A stretch of DNA of 36,372 bases from Bacteroidales bacterium. GTDB taxonomy: Bacteria > Bacteroidota > Bacteroidia > Bacteroidales > UBA3663. The notes beneath the pieces are model-generated. The model was not told where the DNA came from and searched no databases. It saw only the letters and a list, made by a program, of their open reading frames with translations. The DNA is taken from assembly GCA_016286775.1 (NCBI GenBank), contig JAEEUA010000008.1:1-36372 (forward strand). The letters run 5' to 3'. This document shows positions 1-7,853 of this stretch, one piece after another. The number at the start of each line of letters is the position of its first letter. The stretch's first letter is position 1. A program made the translations under genes and the position numbers.

Positions 1-1369
1 TGATGAAGGACGTGACGCTGTCGGCATGAATATTCTGGATAGTAATATCCCGAACGGGTTTATTTTTATCGCCGTTGATTTCGACGAGGGCAACGGCGCG
101 GCGACACTTCACATCACGCATCGTGATGCCAGAGATGACGGCAAAGGTGTCCTTTTTAGAGGTCATGAAACCACGCCAATCGCCCCACACGTCGGAATCG
201 ATAGCAAAGACACGCTGGAGGGAAGCTGCTTCACATTTTTCGACCAGAATGCTATCGACGTTGGAGAACTGGCGACTGTTGGTTCGTATACTGAGCAGGT
301 CGCCCACTTCACCGGTAGCCTTGCAGTCGTGCATATAGATATTGTGCACACCATGCGAGATCTCCTCCCCTATACTGAGGAGCGCCTTGCCATGTTTGGC
401 CTTACAGCGACGAATCAAGATATTACGCGAGGACGATGGAGCGTTCCAGGTTTCGCAAACTCGTCCGGACTTGATTGATATCGCATCACCACCCTGATTG
501 AAAACGCAGTCCTCGACCACAAAACGACGCGTCATCTCGAGGTCAATACCGTCGTTGCTCCGGCCAAGGGCTGACAAGTCGAGACGACGAGCAACACCTT
601 CCTCGCATCCGAAGAGATGGATGGACCAATGGGGAGATTGGCGGATCTTGAAATCCTCAAGCAGGATGTTCGAGCATTGATAGAACTGGATGAAAGGCGG
701 GCTCAACTTGAACGTATAGCCCGACATATTACGCAAGTAGAATGTGTAGTTGAAGGTACCCCAACGATCGAGGGTCTGAAGGGCCCTGCCGTGTTCGGCT
801 GATGGTTCGAACCACTTCTCCCACACGGACATCTGGGCGCGGAGTGTTCCTGTACCCGAGATACCTATATTCGTCTGACGCCAGGCATAAATCAAAGACT
901 GATAGTTGTAGCACTCGACGCCCTCGAAGGTGGTCATATCTTCGGGAAGGTAGTCGTCGGGATTGGCGCTGAAGATGATTTCCGCACCTTCGGAAAGATG
1001 GAGGTCGCAGCTGCTATTGAAACGAATGACACCCATCAGCCACTCGCCTTTCGGCACGACAACATGACCGCCACCGGCGGAGGAACATTCATCCATGGCA
1101 CGCGCAACCGCCTGGCTGTTGGTTCGAACTATACGCGCGGAATCGGCAGAAGTCGGGTAGCCACCAGGGGGTAATGGACGAGCGCCATAGTCGGTAATCA
1201 CGAAGTTGCGGTCGGGGAAAACGGGCACCTGCACATCAGACATCGGGAATGGCGTTTCGGAGGTGCTTACGGTATCGTAAGTGACACCTTGCCAGGTTGT
1301 GGTCTGCTCCTTTTTGCAAGAGACAACGAGGAGAGCAAGAGCCAGAAGGAATGCGGCTGAAATTCTCAT
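1..1369 (-). CDS. GH28 polygalacturonase-family lipoprotein (3' end cut by window edge)
   Basis: The frame opens at ATG 1369 and runs off the left edge after 456 codons without a stop. The first 17 residues are a lipoprotein signal peptide ending in VVSC (Cys18), so the protein is probably anchored in an outer membrane. The body reads as a right-handed beta-helix of the pectin-degrading GH28 family: SNDGID near 271-276, GGDAISIKSG near 293-302, KHG near 325-327 and SIRTNSR near 360-366 match the family's NTD, DD, GHG and RIK motifs. The second motif has Gly-Asp-Ala rather than Gly-Asp-Asp and the fourth has RTN rather than RIK, both of which occur in distant members. Likely role: hydrolysis of polygalacturonan or rhamnogalacturonan side chains. 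A matching promoter lies upstream at 1412-1443. Exact substrate is not readable from sequence. Confidence 0.85.
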   Translation of the reverse strand, partial: MRISAAFLLALALLVVSCKKEQTTTWQGVTYDTVSTSETPFPMSDVQVPVFPDRNFVITDYGARPLPPGGYPTSADSARIVRTNSQAVARAMDECSSAGGGHVVVPKGEWLMGVIRFNSSCDLHLSEGAEIIFSANPDDYLPEDMTTFEGVECYNYQSLIYAWRQTNIGISGTGTLRAQMSVWEKWFEPSAEHGRALQTLDRWGTFNYTFYLRNMSGYTFKLSPPFIQFYQCSNILLEDFKIRQSPHWSIHLFGCEEGVARRLDLSALGRSNDGIDLEMTRRFVVEDCVFNQGGDAISIKSGRVCETWNAPSSSRNILIRRCKAKHGKALLSIGEEISHGVHNIYMHDCKATGEVGDLLSIRTNSRQFSNVDSILVEKCEAASLQRVFAIDSDVWGDWRGFMTSKKDTFAVISGITMRDVKCRRAVALVEINGDKNKPVRDITIQNIHADSVTSFI

Positions 1370-1411
1370 AGAATTGATAAATTTCTATCTTGGTTTATAC
1401 TATTTTCGCGG

Positions 1412-1443
1412 CAAATATAACAAATAATCTGTATTTCTCCAAA
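1412..1443 (-). promoter_or_regulatory. Bacteroidetes-type promoter for the GH28 gene
   Basis: On the minus strand TTTG (1440-1443) is followed after 20 bases by TATATTTG (1412-1419), the -33/-7 consensus of the Bacteroidetes primary sigma factor. It lies about 43 bases upstream of the GH28 ATG. Confidence 0.75.
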
Positions 1444-1495
1444 TTTTTGGCTGGTTGAGTTAAAAAATGGGCAAATATTTTGTTTATTTGTGCGA

Positions 1496-1885
1496 AAAAG
1501 GGGGAAAAGAGAGGGGAAATGGCGGCCATCGATGGCCGCGACGGAGACACGAAGAGAGAAAACGAGGGCGACGAAGAAGGGGAAACAGAGAGGGCGGCCA
1601 TACACGGCCGCAGCGGGGACACAAAAAGAGAAAACGAGGGCGACGAAGGAGGGGAAACAGAGAGGGCGGCCATACACGGCCGCGACGGAGACACGAAGAG
1701 AGGGAGGACGAGGGTGACGAAGGAGGGAACCATGGGGAGGGCGGCCATATACGGCCGCGACGGAGACACGAAGAGAGAGCGAACGAGGAGACGAAGGAGG
1801 GGGAACAGGGAGGGCGGCCATATACGGCCGCGACGGAGACAAAAGAAGAGGGAGCGAACGAGGGTGACGAAGGAGGGGACATGGG
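1496..1885. repeat. Five-copy 72-75 bp palindrome-plus-purine tandem array
   Basis: Five imperfect units start with GGCGGCC at 1521, 1593, 1665, 1740 and 1813 (spacing 72, 72, 75, 73). Each has a palindromic head, GCGGCC-6 bases-GGCCGC (the first, centred on ATCGAT, is a perfect 18-base palindrome), followed by about 50 bases that are almost pure purine on the plus strand. Both strands stay open in several frames because the array lacks stop codons, but those frames run into the tRNA and look spurious. The array fills the space between the GH28 promoter and the tRNA terminator. The same palindrome recurs at 2771, 2812, 7087-7212 and 7854-8072. Confidence 0.9.
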
Positions 1886-1898
1886 GAGCAAAAGAAAC

Positions 1899-1944
1899 AA
1901 AAAAAAGTTGCAAAGGGCGGCTATATGCTTTAGACCTTTGCAAC
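1899..1944 (-). terminator. Rho-independent terminator of tRNA-Pro
   Basis: Perfect 10-bp inverted repeat GTTGCAAAGG (1935-1944 read on the minus strand) / CCTTTGCAAC (1907-1916), followed on the minus strand by eight T. It starts two bases after the tRNA CCA end. Confidence 0.85.
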
Positions 1945-1945
1945 C

Positions 1946-2021
1946 TGGTCGGGATGACCCGATTCGAACGGGCGACCTCGCGCCCCCCAGACGTGTACTC
2001 TACCAACTGAGCTACATCCCG
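1946..2021 (-). tRNA. tRNA-Pro (anticodon GGG), CCA encoded
   Basis: The minus strand folds as a 76-base cloverleaf: acceptor CGGGATG/CATCCCG with discriminator A and encoded CCA (1946-1948), D arm GCTC..GAGT with the AGTTGGTA loop, anticodon stem CACGT/GCGCG (one A-C mismatch and one T-G wobble) around loop CTGGGGG, and T arm GCCCG-TTCGAAT-CGGGT. Positions 34-36 are GGG, decoding CCC and CCU proline codons; G37 fits tRNA-Pro. Promoter at 2053-2084, terminator at 1899-1944, so it is a single-gene transcript. Confidence 0.95.
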
Positions 2022-2052
2022 ATTTTTGCTCTATCTTTCGATTTTGCGGGTG

Positions 2053-2084
2053 CAAAGATAGGGTATTGTTTTGATAGTTCCAAA
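2053..2084 (-). promoter_or_regulatory. Promoter of tRNA-Pro
   Basis: On the minus strand TTTG (2081-2084), 20 bases, then TATCTTTG (2053-2060). It lies about 32 bases upstream of the mature tRNA 5' end. Confidence 0.8.
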
Positions 2085-2156
2085 TTTTTTATGTGAAAAT
2101 TTGTAAATTTTCGTTGTTTTTGTTAGAAAAGGCAATGTAATTTCAATATTTTTGCG

Positions 2157-2164
2157 TATCTTTG
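2157..2164 (+). promoter_or_regulatory. -7 box of the S4-protein gene
   Basis: TATCTTTG followed by CACC matches the Bacteroidetes -7 element. No clear TTTG is seen at -33. Transcription would begin near 2171, leaving a leader of only about 15 bases before the ATG at 2186, which argues against any start further upstream. Confidence 0.6.
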
Positions 2165-2185
2165 CACCGAAAAAACTATAAAAAT

Positions 2186-2761
2186 ATGGAAAAGATTGAA
2201 CGCATCAACAAATATTTGAGTGAATCGGGCGTATGCAGTCGACGGGAAGTGGACGAGCTTATCGCCGACGGACGCGTGGAGGTTAATGGACAACCTGCCC
2301 GCATCGGTATGCAGATTGATACGGAACGCGACGTCGTGACCGTGGATGGCCAGAAGGTAGATCCTGAGAATCCGCAGAAGAATGCCATCTCGCAAGAGGC
2401 GCTTGACGAGCTCGAGCGCAAGAAGAATCCCTGGTGGGTTGCGCATAATGAACTGAAGCGCCAAAAGACGGCAGCCAAGATGCAAAACCCCAAGAGCAAA
2501 CTGCTGCGCAAGAAGGCCAAGAGCGGCACTGCCGGTGAACGACGGGTGCTGCGAAACAATGCCGAGGCAATGGACATGGACGAAGCCCAGCTCAAGAGAG
2601 AGGTAAAGAAGGAGAATAGGAAGGCCAAATCGTTCAGCGATGTCTTTGCCAATGACAAGCAGGGCCTGATGAACGTCAAGACGCGCCGTGTGGAAGGTGT
2701 CAACCCCAAGGCCAAGAGTGTGCGGAAAGGCGGACAAAGACGGACGAAACGAGGACGCTGA
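2186..2761 (+). CDS. S4-domain RNA-binding protein with basic tail
   Basis: 191 residues from ATG 2186; a TTG at 2162 in the same frame lies inside the -7 box and is rejected. Residues 1-60 are an S4 RNA-binding domain of the type found at the front of RluB/RluF pseudouridine synthases (INKYLSESGVCSRREVDELI, then a VEVNG strand). The catalytic synthase domain, with its GRLDxxTxGL motif, is absent. Instead about 130 residues rich in Lys, Arg and Ala follow, ending in a cluster of Arg and Lys, probably unstructured and RNA-binding. Likely a ribosome- or rRNA-associated factor in the cytoplasm; function not established. It could be a decayed synthase, but the tail shows no synthase remnant and the frame is clean. 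Confidence 0.8.
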   Translation: MEKIERINKYLSESGVCSRREVDELIADGRVEVNGQPARIGMQIDTERDVVTVDGQKVDPENPQKNAISQEALDELERKKNPWWVAHNELKRQKTAAKMQNPKSKLLRKKAKSGTAGERRVLRNNAEAMDMDEAQLKREVKKENRKAKSFSDVFANDKQGLMNVKTRRVEGVNPKAKSVRKGGQRRTKRGR

Positions 2762-2770
2762 TGAATTAGG

Positions 2771-2829
2771 GCGGCCAAGGATGGCCGCGACTACGACACA
2801 GTTGGATAAAGGCGGCCATGGATGGCCGC
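2771..2829. repeat. Two solo copies of the GCGGCC palindrome
   Basis: Two 18-base near-palindromes, at 2771-2788 (centre AAGGAT) and 2812-2829 (centre ATGGAT), each followed by GCGACT. They occupy the 95-base gap between the S4 gene and nadE, and belong to the same family as the 1496-1885 array. No terminator T-run follows, so read-through into nadE is possible. Confidence 0.8.
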
Positions 2830-2856
2830 GACTTCGACGATTAATATATATAAGGT

Positions 2857-4917
2857 ATGGCAAAGAAAACGACTAAGGTATTTGATGACTATGGGCTGCT
2901 ACGTGTAGCCACCGCGATACCCACTGTCAAGGTGGCGGACGTGGAGTACAATCTGAAGCAGCATATCCAGCTGATACGGGAGGCTCACGAGGAAGGTGTG
3001 CAACTATTGGCATTCCCCGAGCTATCGCTGACTGGATACACCTGTGCAGACCTTTTCCATCACGAACCATTGCTCAATGCAGCAATTGATGGGCTGAAGC
3101 ATCTTGCCGAAGCTACGCGCGGCATCGACATGGCCGTCATCGTGGGCGCGCCCCTCTCCTATCGCAATCGCCTCTACAACTGTGCCGTGCTTCTTGGAGA
3201 CGGCAACATTGTCGGCATTGTGCCGAAAGTCTATCTGCCCAACTACAGCGAGTTCTACGAAGCACGCTGGTTTGCCAGCGGAGCAGAAGTACCTGCAAGT
3301 GCGCGCATGGACTTAGGGGCACTGGCAGACAAGCGATACGACAACATCATCTTCGGACAGAACCTGCTCTTCGGCTTCGAAGGATTCACCTTAGGCATTG
3401 AAATCTGCGAAGACCTTTGGGTACCCATCCCTCCATCGAGCCGTATGGCCCTAGCGGGTGCCCACGTCATCGTGAACCTTTCGTGCTCGGACGAAGTCAC
3501 CTGCAAGCATGCCTACCTGCGACAAATGATACAGTCGCACAGCGGACGGCTAATCTGCGCCTATGTCTATGCCTCGTCGGGCTTCGGCGAATCGACGACC
3601 GACCTCGTATTTGCCGGCAAGGGAATGATTGCCGAGAACGGCTCGATGCTGGGCGAAAGCGAGCGATTCAAGCTGGAGTCGAGCCTACTGGTGCGCGATG
3701 TGGATATTGAAAAACTGAAGGTGCTTCGTCGTTCGCAAACGTCGTTCACACAACTTCAACCTGACTTCGGGCAGCAAAGCGACAAGATGGTATATGGCGA
3801 CCGTCACCACACGTGTGAGCCCACGCAGAACGGCTATTACACGGTGGAGATGACCAAACTGCCATCGCCCGACTTCAATGCCAAGCTGTTCCGCTACATC
3901 GCTCCACGGCCCTTTGTTCCCTCGAACGACGATGATATGGAGGAACGCTGCTCGGAGATCTTCAACATCCAAGTACAGGGCCTTGTGACCCGCCTGAACC
4001 ACATCAACGCAAAGACCGCTGTAATCGGCATTTCGGGAGGCCTCGATTCCACACTTGCCCTGCTCGTCATTGTCCGTGCCTTCGACAAACTGGGCTGGGA
4101 CCGCAAACGCATCCTTGGCATCACCATGCCAGGATTCGGAACGTCGGGCCGCACCTATCGCAATGCGCTCGGACTGATGACGGCTCTGGGTATCACGCAA
4201 CGCGAGATTTCGATCAAAGATGCCGTGCTGCAACACTTCAAGGACCTTGGCATCGACCCAAGCAACAAGGACGTGACGTACGAGAACTGCCAGGCACGTG
4301 AGAGGACCCAGATTCTGATGGATGCTGCCAACCAGACGGGCGGTCTCGTAATCGGCACAGGCGACTTGTCGGAGCTGGTGCTCGGCTGGTGCACCTACGA
4401 TGGAGACCACATGTCGATGTATGCGGTCAACACATCCATCCCCAAGACACTGGTCAAGTATCTGGTGAAGTACGTTGCCATGAAGGGCGATGAAGTGGCA
4501 AGGCCCTATCTGCTTGACATCATCGACACGCCCATTTCGCCCGAGCTGACACCGACCAACGCGCAAGGCGAGATAGAACAGAAGACCGAAGACTTCATCG
4601 GCCCCTACGAGCTGAATGACTTCTTCCTCTACCATTCGTTCCGTTTCGGAGCCAGCCCGAAGAAGATCTTCCTGCTGGCCAAAGAAGCCTTCCAGAGCGA
4701 CAAATATAAAGATGTTCGCGAAAGGACCTACGACGACGAGACAATCAAGAAATGGATGCGAAGCTTCTTCCGCCGCTTCTTCCAGCAGCAGTTCAAGCGC
4801 TCGTGTCTGCCCGATGGTCCCAAGGTGGGTACGGTTAGCGTTTCGCCGCGCGGAGACCTGCGAATGCCGAGTGACGCGTGTGCGACAATTTGGCTGAACG
4901 AATGCGATAAACTGTAA
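2857..4917 (+). CDS. nadE: Glutamine-dependent NAD(+) synthetase
   Basis: 686 residues, the usual length for the two-domain enzyme. It makes NAD from deamido-NAD, ATP and glutamine in the cytoplasm. The N-terminal nitrilase-fold glutaminase (about 15-290) shows the Glu-Lys-Cys triad: E55 in FPELSLTGY, K124 in PKVYLPNYSEF and C184 in IEICEDLW. The C-terminal synthetase (about 370-670) has the PP-loop SGGLDS at 393-398, which binds ATP, and the later GTGDLSELVLGWCTYDGDH stretch typical of the family. The gene follows the S4 gene at 95 bases with two palindromic repeats between, and ends at a strong hairpin terminator. Confidence 0.97.
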   Translation: MAKKTTKVFDDYGLLRVATAIPTVKVADVEYNLKQHIQLIREAHEEGVQLLAFPELSLTGYTCADLFHHEPLLNAAIDGLKHLAEATRGIDMAVIVGAPLSYRNRLYNCAVLLGDGNIVGIVPKVYLPNYSEFYEARWFASGAEVPASARMDLGALADKRYDNIIFGQNLLFGFEGFTLGIEICEDLWVPIPPSSRMALAGAHVIVNLSCSDEVTCKHAYLRQMIQSHSGRLICAYVYASSGFGESTTDLVFAGKGMIAENGSMLGESERFKLESSLLVRDVDIEKLKVLRRSQTSFTQLQPDFGQQSDKMVYGDRHHTCEPTQNGYYTVEMTKLPSPDFNAKLFRYIAPRPFVPSNDDDMEERCSEIFNIQVQGLVTRLNHINAKTAVIGISGGLDSTLALLVIVRAFDKLGWDRKRILGITMPGFGTSGRTYRNALGLMTALGITQREISIKDAVLQHFKDLGIDPSNKDVTYENCQARERTQILMDAANQTGGLVIGTGDLSELVLGWCTYDGDHMSMYAVNTSIPKTLVKYLVKYVAMKGDEVARPYLLDIIDTPISPELTPTNAQGEIEQKTEDFIGPYELNDFFLYHSFRFGASPKKIFLLAKEAFQSDKYKDVRERTYDDETIKKWMRSFFRRFFQQQFKRSCLPDGPKVGTVSVSPRGDLRMPSDACATIWLNECDKL

Positions 4918-4930
4918 GATTTTCATTTGA

Positions 4931-4963
4931 CTATGCCACGAAGAAACACGTGGCATAGTTTTT
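4931..4963 (+). terminator. Rho-independent terminator after nadE
   Basis: CTATGCCACG (4931-4940) pairs perfectly with CGTGGCATAG (4949-4958) around an 8-base loop and is followed by five T. It starts 13 bases after the nadE stop. Confidence 0.88.
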
Positions 4964-4994
4964 GCATTTCTTTTTCGATATGACGGAATGGCGG

Positions 4995-5026
4995 GATATC
5001 GGAATACCGGGATATCGGAATACCGG
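4995..5026. repeat. 16-bp direct repeat, two exact copies
   Basis: GATATCGGAATACCGG occurs at 4995-5010 and again at 5011-5026, followed directly by the palindrome AATTTCGAAATT (5027-5038). It lies between the nadE terminator and the next gene. Each unit contains GATATC and CGGAATACCG dyads. No promoter consensus was recognised here. Confidence 0.85.
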
Positions 5027-5086
5027 AATTTCGAAATTATGCGATTCCGAAATATTTGAAAAAAACAAAATCCACAAATAAGAAAA

Positions 5087-7078
5087 ATGACATTTGAAGA
5101 ATTCAAGTCCTCCCTGGACGCCAGTTTGCTGAAAAAGGTAGAGGACGTTTGTGCAAAAGATAAAGATGTGACCGAAGCCGATGCGAAGGTGCTCTACGAC
5201 TTTATTCTCGACGTGGCAGTGCCCGCCCTGGGCGAGGATCAGGTTGGGGAACCATTTCGCTATCTCAGCAGCTCGACCAACGGCCTTCGACCAGACGATT
5301 TGAAGGCTGTGATCGGTGACGACTTTGACGCCGAGCTTTGGGAGAAGCTGCGCACCGGACTGGGTTTCGAGCTTTTCGTAGAACGACAACTGACACCGAC
5401 GTGCAAGGTCATCGACTTCCGATTCCCTCCCATACGCGTGAGCCTGCAGAAGATGTTGGGCGAAGGAGCCTATCGGGCATGTGCCAGTGACCTCGGCTAT
5501 CACCTGCTTGAGCATTGTCAGGCAGGCGATCCCGTGCGAGATATCCAGGCCATGCACCTCCTGCTGGATGGCGACGAGGCTGCTGCAGCTGCAGAATATA
5601 TCAGCCAGGCCGATGGCGAGTCGCTTCGCCTTGCCATAATGACCATGGGCAATGCGCTCAAGGATGGTCCGGAATACGTGAAGCAGTGCGTCTATGACAT
5701 GCCTCTGGTGCAGAGCGAGAATGTCGATCAGAAGAAGATCCTTATGCTGCAGCTCAACGACTGCATCGCCATTGTCGGCAATCCGGACCGGCAGAAGGAG
5801 GTGGCCGAACGGCTCCACAACATCGTTGGAACACTGATTCAACAGGGCAACAATGAGATCACCGTTCTGCTGGGTGTTGCCAAGCTTCGTATCGCACAAA
5901 GTGCCCGCACACGTGCCCAGATTGCGCGTCAGCAGCAGAAGGAAGACGAAGCCAAGCAATTTGAACAACAGGCACAGCAGACCTTCATCAGCGCGCTCAA
6001 CTACCTGCTGCCGCCCCTTCAGCAAGCCGATCCCACGACCATCAGCGACGAACAGATTCGGCAGTACTGGCTCTGCCTGAAGATCTGCCAGGAGATGGCG
6101 CAACCCAAGGCCATCAGCCTGCTCTTTGAAGCCATCATCAAGGTGGAACAGGCGCAGATTGCAGCCCTTGCCAACAAGCATGCCGACACAAGTGATGCCA
6201 GCGAAGAGGCAGAAGCCGACGAAAAGCGCGGCCATCAGCTTTCGAACAGCATCATCGACCAGCATATCGATATGTCGAAGCTCTACTATCAGATGCAACC
6301 AGCCTTGCAGGAGCAGTTCACCAACTATTCGGAGGGCTGTATCTCGCTGATCCAAGCCTATCTGGAGGGCCTGAGCAAAGAAGACGAAGACAAGTACAAA
6401 GGCCATGACGAAGAGCTTCGTCTGTGCAACTACTACCAGACGCTGGGCGAACTGTATGACCACCTCGGCAAGACGGAAGAAAGCTACGACGCCTATACAG
6501 AAGCCCAGATCCGCCAAATGCGCTACCTCGCCGCATTGAAAAAGGAAGACGAAGAGAAAGGCATCCAGATGTCGCCACGCTCCCTCATCGCACGACTCAC
6601 CTTGAGTGTGACCAACCACAACCTGGGTCTGTACTACCGCAAGGAAGGCAAGTCGCATCGTGACCTCTCGGTGCTGCTCCGTTCGAACATGGACCTTGCT
6701 CTGGACTGCTTCAAGGCTTATCCTCGCGATGGTCGCGTAATACACTTTGTGATCAATGCTGCCCTCGAACTGGGCGACCTGCATCACAAGAGCAAAGGCC
6801 TGAAGGCCGAAGTTGACACCTACACCCGTGTAATCAGCCAGTTCGGCGTACTCAACAACATACGGCTCGACCAACAGTTGTGCGTGGATATGGCAATGAT
6901 TCACACCAAGTGCGGACAATGCCAGGCCGACAACAACATACGGCGCTATCAGGATGCCATGCGCAACCTCGACATTGCCCAAAAACTGTGGGCATCACTG
7001 GCACAAAACACCAAGAATCCGGAGTTCCAGAAGAATGCGGACGCGGTGGCCAAGATGATGAAACAGATTGGGAAGTGA
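5087..7078 (+). CDS. Large helical TPR-like cytoplasmic protein, function unknown
   Basis: 663 residues starting MTFEEFKSSL, with no signal peptide or membrane segment, so probably cytoplasmic. The sequence is almost wholly helical and acidic. The stretch from about 350 to 640 reads as degenerate tetratricopeptide-like helix pairs (for example LCNYYQTLGELYDHLGKTEE and LGLYYRKEGKSHRDLSVLLR), with a Gln/Glu-rich coiled segment near 280-300. I do not recognise a catalytic motif. The gene follows the nadE terminator and must have its own promoter, which I cannot pick out. A scaffold or protein-protein interaction role is an inference from the repeat architecture only. Confidence 0.75.
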   Translation: MTFEEFKSSLDASLLKKVEDVCAKDKDVTEADAKVLYDFILDVAVPALGEDQVGEPFRYLSSSTNGLRPDDLKAVIGDDFDAELWEKLRTGLGFELFVERQLTPTCKVIDFRFPPIRVSLQKMLGEGAYRACASDLGYHLLEHCQAGDPVRDIQAMHLLLDGDEAAAAAEYISQADGESLRLAIMTMGNALKDGPEYVKQCVYDMPLVQSENVDQKKILMLQLNDCIAIVGNPDRQKEVAERLHNIVGTLIQQGNNEITVLLGVAKLRIAQSARTRAQIARQQQKEDEAKQFEQQAQQTFISALNYLLPPLQQADPTTISDEQIRQYWLCLKICQEMAQPKAISLLFEAIIKVEQAQIAALANKHADTSDASEEAEADEKRGHQLSNSIIDQHIDMSKLYYQMQPALQEQFTNYSEGCISLIQAYLEGLSKEDEDKYKGHDEELRLCNYYQTLGELYDHLGKTEESYDAYTEAQIRQMRYLAALKKEDEEKGIQMSPRSLIARLTLSVTNHNLGLYYRKEGKSHRDLSVLLRSNMDLALDCFKAYPRDGRVIHFVINAALELGDLHHKSKGLKAEVDTYTRVISQFGVLNNIRLDQQLCVDMAMIHTKCGQCQADNNIRRYQDAMRNLDIAQKLWASLAQNTKNPEFQKNADAVAKMMKQIGK

Positions 7079-7086
7079 GGATGGCT

Positions 7087-7212
7087 GCGGCCAAACTTGG
7101 CCGCTGACGAGGACTGGAGAGGCCGCCAAATACGGCGGCCGACGGAAACGCTTGAAGAGGCCGAAAAGGACGCGGCTGACGAGGACTGGAGAGGCCGCCA
7201 AATACGGCGGCC
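7087..7212. repeat. Palindromic repeat cluster with exact 72-bp spacing
   Basis: GCGGCCAA-AC-TTGGCCGC at 7087-7104 is an 8-bp-arm hairpin. It is followed by two copies of an identical 38-base block (7103-7140 and 7175-7212), each ending in GGCCGCC-AAATAC-GGCGGCC (7-bp arms). The spacing is 72 bases, the same as in the 1496-1885 array. The cluster fills the gap between the TPR-like gene and the nitroreductase. Confidence 0.88.
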
Positions 7213-7252
7213 GGCGGGGACGCTAATAACAACAAAAACAACGAAAGAAGAT

Positions 7253-7780
7253 ATGGATAGTTTTCATGATTTAGTGATACATAGGCGGAGCATCCGGAAA
7301 TACACGGGCGAACTGCTTGATCCAGACCAGGTGAGAATGATCCTGGAGGCGGGGCTGATGGCCCCTGCGGGTAAACGGCGCAATCCGTGGCATTTTGTGG
7401 TTGTTGACGACCCGGAGACCTTGCAGAAGCTGAGTGAAACGCGGCCAATGGGTACCGCACAGATTGCGAAATGCGCGTTAGCCATTGTACTTTGTGCCAA
7501 CCCTGCTGAATCGGACACCTGGATCGAAGACCTTTCGATAGCGAGCATCCAGATGCAGCTTCAATGCACCGATCTGGGACTGGGCAGTGTCTGGTGCCAG
7601 ATGCGAGCACGAGAGAATGCGGATGGTGTGCCAGCGCCTTATCTGGTTCGACAGATTCTGGGCATACCGGAGGAATATGAAGTGCTCAATGTCCTGGCTA
7701 TCGGACATATTGGAGAGGAGCGCAAACCTTACGACACGGCCAAGCTGCAGTGGGAGAAGGTGCATGCTGAGAAATGGTGA
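7253..7780 (+). CDS. Nitroreductase-family FMN oxidoreductase
   Basis: 175 residues from ATG 7253. The frame stays open upstream to 7097 but there it only translates the palindromic repeat, so the internal ATG giving MDSFHDLVIHRRSIRKY is chosen; RRSIRKY is the N-terminal FMN-phosphate-binding signature. LMAPAGKRRNPWHFVVV (about 35-51) and DLGLGSVWCQMR (about 110-121) are also family features. Expected role: NAD(P)H-dependent two-electron reduction of nitro compounds, quinones or flavins as a homodimer in the cytoplasm; the physiological substrate cannot be read. A strong terminator follows. Confidence 0.92.
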   Translation: MDSFHDLVIHRRSIRKYTGELLDPDQVRMILEAGLMAPAGKRRNPWHFVVVDDPETLQKLSETRPMGTAQIAKCALAIVLCANPAESDTWIEDLSIASIQMQLQCTDLGLGSVWCQMRARENADGVPAPYLVRQILGIPEEYEVLNVLAIGHIGEERKPYDTAKLQWEKVHAEKW

Positions 7781-7806
7781 GTGAACACCAGGATATGATA
7801 TGAACG

Positions 7807-7848
7807 GCGGGCAGCGGAGGATGACCTCTGCTGCCCGCTGGATTTTTT
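7807..7848 (+). terminator. Rho-independent terminator after the nitroreductase
   Basis: GCGGGCAGCGGAGG (7807-7820) pairs with CCTCTGCTGCCCGC (7825-7838), 14 bp with one G-T wobble and an ATGA loop, then six T (7843-7848). Confidence 0.88.
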
Positions 7849-7853
7849 ATGAG

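Noticed and set aside
1395-2006. Long open frames on both strands across the first repeat array (up to about 200 residues)
   Set aside because: They translate the 72-75 bp repeat and run into the tRNA gene and terminator; frames are open on both strands only because the repeat has few stop codons.
3685-5106. Minus-strand open frame of 473 codons over nadE
   Set aside because: Shadow frame of a gene with intact catalytic residues; no recognisable domain, and it crosses the nadE terminator.
4931-6982. Minus-strand open frame of 683 codons opposite the TPR-like gene
   Set aside because: The plus frame has normal composition and a natural start; the minus frame is a hydrophobic shadow and begins inside the opposite gene.
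7097-7252. N-terminal extension of the nitroreductase
   Set aside because: These codons translate the palindromic repeats; the family signature begins at the internal ATG 7253.
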